This document shows, in pieces, positions 4,943 to 5,209 of a stretch of DNA of 5,209 nucleotides. Origin of the DNA: Sphingomonadales bacterium UBA6174. GTDB taxonomy: Bacteria > Pseudomonadota > Alphaproteobacteria > Sphingomonadales > Sphingomonadaceae. The notes under the pieces were generated by a model. That model did not search any database. It was given only the letters and a program-made list of their open reading frames with translations, and was not told the origin of the DNA. Made by a program: the position numbers and the translations under genes. Within the stretch, counting starts at the first letter, position 1, and the number at the start of each line of letters is the position of its first letter. The stretch covers positions 1-5,209 of the forward strand of contig DITW01000092.1 in assembly GCA_002422945.1 (NCBI GenBank). The letters run 5' to 3'.

Positions 4943-5209
4943 TCAGACGATGTAATGCGCCGTCGTCTTGGCGGCGATCTCTTGCCTAGTCACGCCCGGC
5001 GCCATTTCCACCAGATGGAACGGCAGGTCATGATTGGGCCGCTGGAACACGGCCAGATCCGTCACGATCATATCGACGACATTCTTGCCGGTGAGCGGCA
5101 AGGTGCAGCTCGGGATGAACTTCGGCGAACCATCCTTGGCGCAATGCTCCATCACGACGATGATCTTCTTGACGCCCGCGACAAGATCCATCGCGCCGCC
5201 CATGCCCTT
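4943..5209 (-). CDS. scoB: 3-oxoacid CoA-transferase subunit B, C-terminal 88 codons
   Basis: This is the end of the beta subunit of a family I CoA-transferase, most likely succinyl-CoA:3-ketoacid CoA-transferase. That enzyme moves CoA from succinyl-CoA to acetoacetate in ketone body or short-chain acid use. The frame is open through base 5209, so the N-terminus lies outside the window. The whole protein is usually about 210-220 residues, so some 125-130 are missing, including the region of the catalytic glutamate. Visible family features are KGMGGAMDLVAGVKKIIVVM, CTLPLTGKNVVDMIVTDLAVF and EMAPGVTRQEIAAKT near the end. The CTLPLTG form and the AKDGSPK segment favour ScoB over the 3-oxoadipate enzyme PcaJ, but this fragment cannot exclude PcaJ or AtoA. 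The partner scoA would be expected just upstream on the minus strand, beyond the window. The gene ends against the shared terminator. Confidence 0.85.
   Translation of the reverse strand, partial: KGMGGAMDLVAGVKKIIVVMEHCAKDGSPKFIPSCTLPLTGKNVVDMIVTDLAVFQRPNHDLPFHLVEMAPGVTRQEIAAKTTAHYIV

Noticed and set aside
1..5209. Possible mobile element, CRISPR array, defence system or novel gene cluster
   Set aside because: Every substantial gene belongs to a well-known housekeeping family. No terminal inverted repeats, transposase or integrase motifs, spaced repeats or tRNA-like segments were seen. The window edges cut two genes, which is an effect of the window and not gene decay.

Overview
The window is ordinary chromosomal housekeeping DNA from an alphaproteobacterium, most likely a member of the Sphingomonadales. 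It is fairly GC-rich and the genes are closely packed. The lineage call rests on a gene for the zeta inhibitor subunit of F1FO-ATP synthase (DUF1476), a family known from Alphaproteobacteria. It also rests on the zeta - BolA - monothiol glutaredoxin order and on the general character of the proteins. No mobile element, CRISPR array, rRNA or tRNA gene, or unfamiliar multi-gene system was seen.

Layout from left to right. (1) 1-1079, minus: the first 359 codons of a class I (4Fe-4S) fumarase, cut by the window edge. (2) 1129-1464, minus: a CGFS monothiol glutaredoxin, GrxD. (3) 1475-1708, minus: a 77-residue BolA-family protein. (4) 1713-2036, minus: the ATP synthase zeta inhibitor. (5) 2037-2185: a 149-base intergenic region with a GC hairpin, short repeats and a weak candidate promoter. 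(6) 2186-2779 and 2776-4209, minus: leuD and leuC, the two subunits of 3-isopropylmalate dehydratase, overlapping by 4 bases. (7) 4210-4280: a 71-base divergent intergenic region. (8) 4281-4862, plus: a six-helix GDT1/TMEM165 (UPF0016) family membrane protein, probably a divalent cation (Mn2+) exporter. (9) 4886-4925: a strong hairpin flanked by A and T runs, shared by convergent genes. (10) 4943-5209, minus: the last 88 codons of a 3-oxoacid CoA-transferase subunit B.

Two minus-strand transcription units are likely: leuC-leuD, and zeta-bolA-grxD, possibly running on into the fumarase gene 49 bases further along. They are linked by iron-sulfur chemistry. LeuC and class I fumarase are 4Fe-4S hydro-lyases, and GrxD and BolA form a known 2Fe-2S trafficking pair lying between them. 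Zeta ties the middle unit to energy metabolism. The fumarase (TCA cycle), LeuCD (leucine synthesis) and CoA-transferase (ketone body or short acyl-CoA use) are all central carbon enzymes. The most interesting points are this Fe-S grouping, the tight zeta-bolA junction, and the repeat-rich region upstream of zeta. None of them amounts to a new system.
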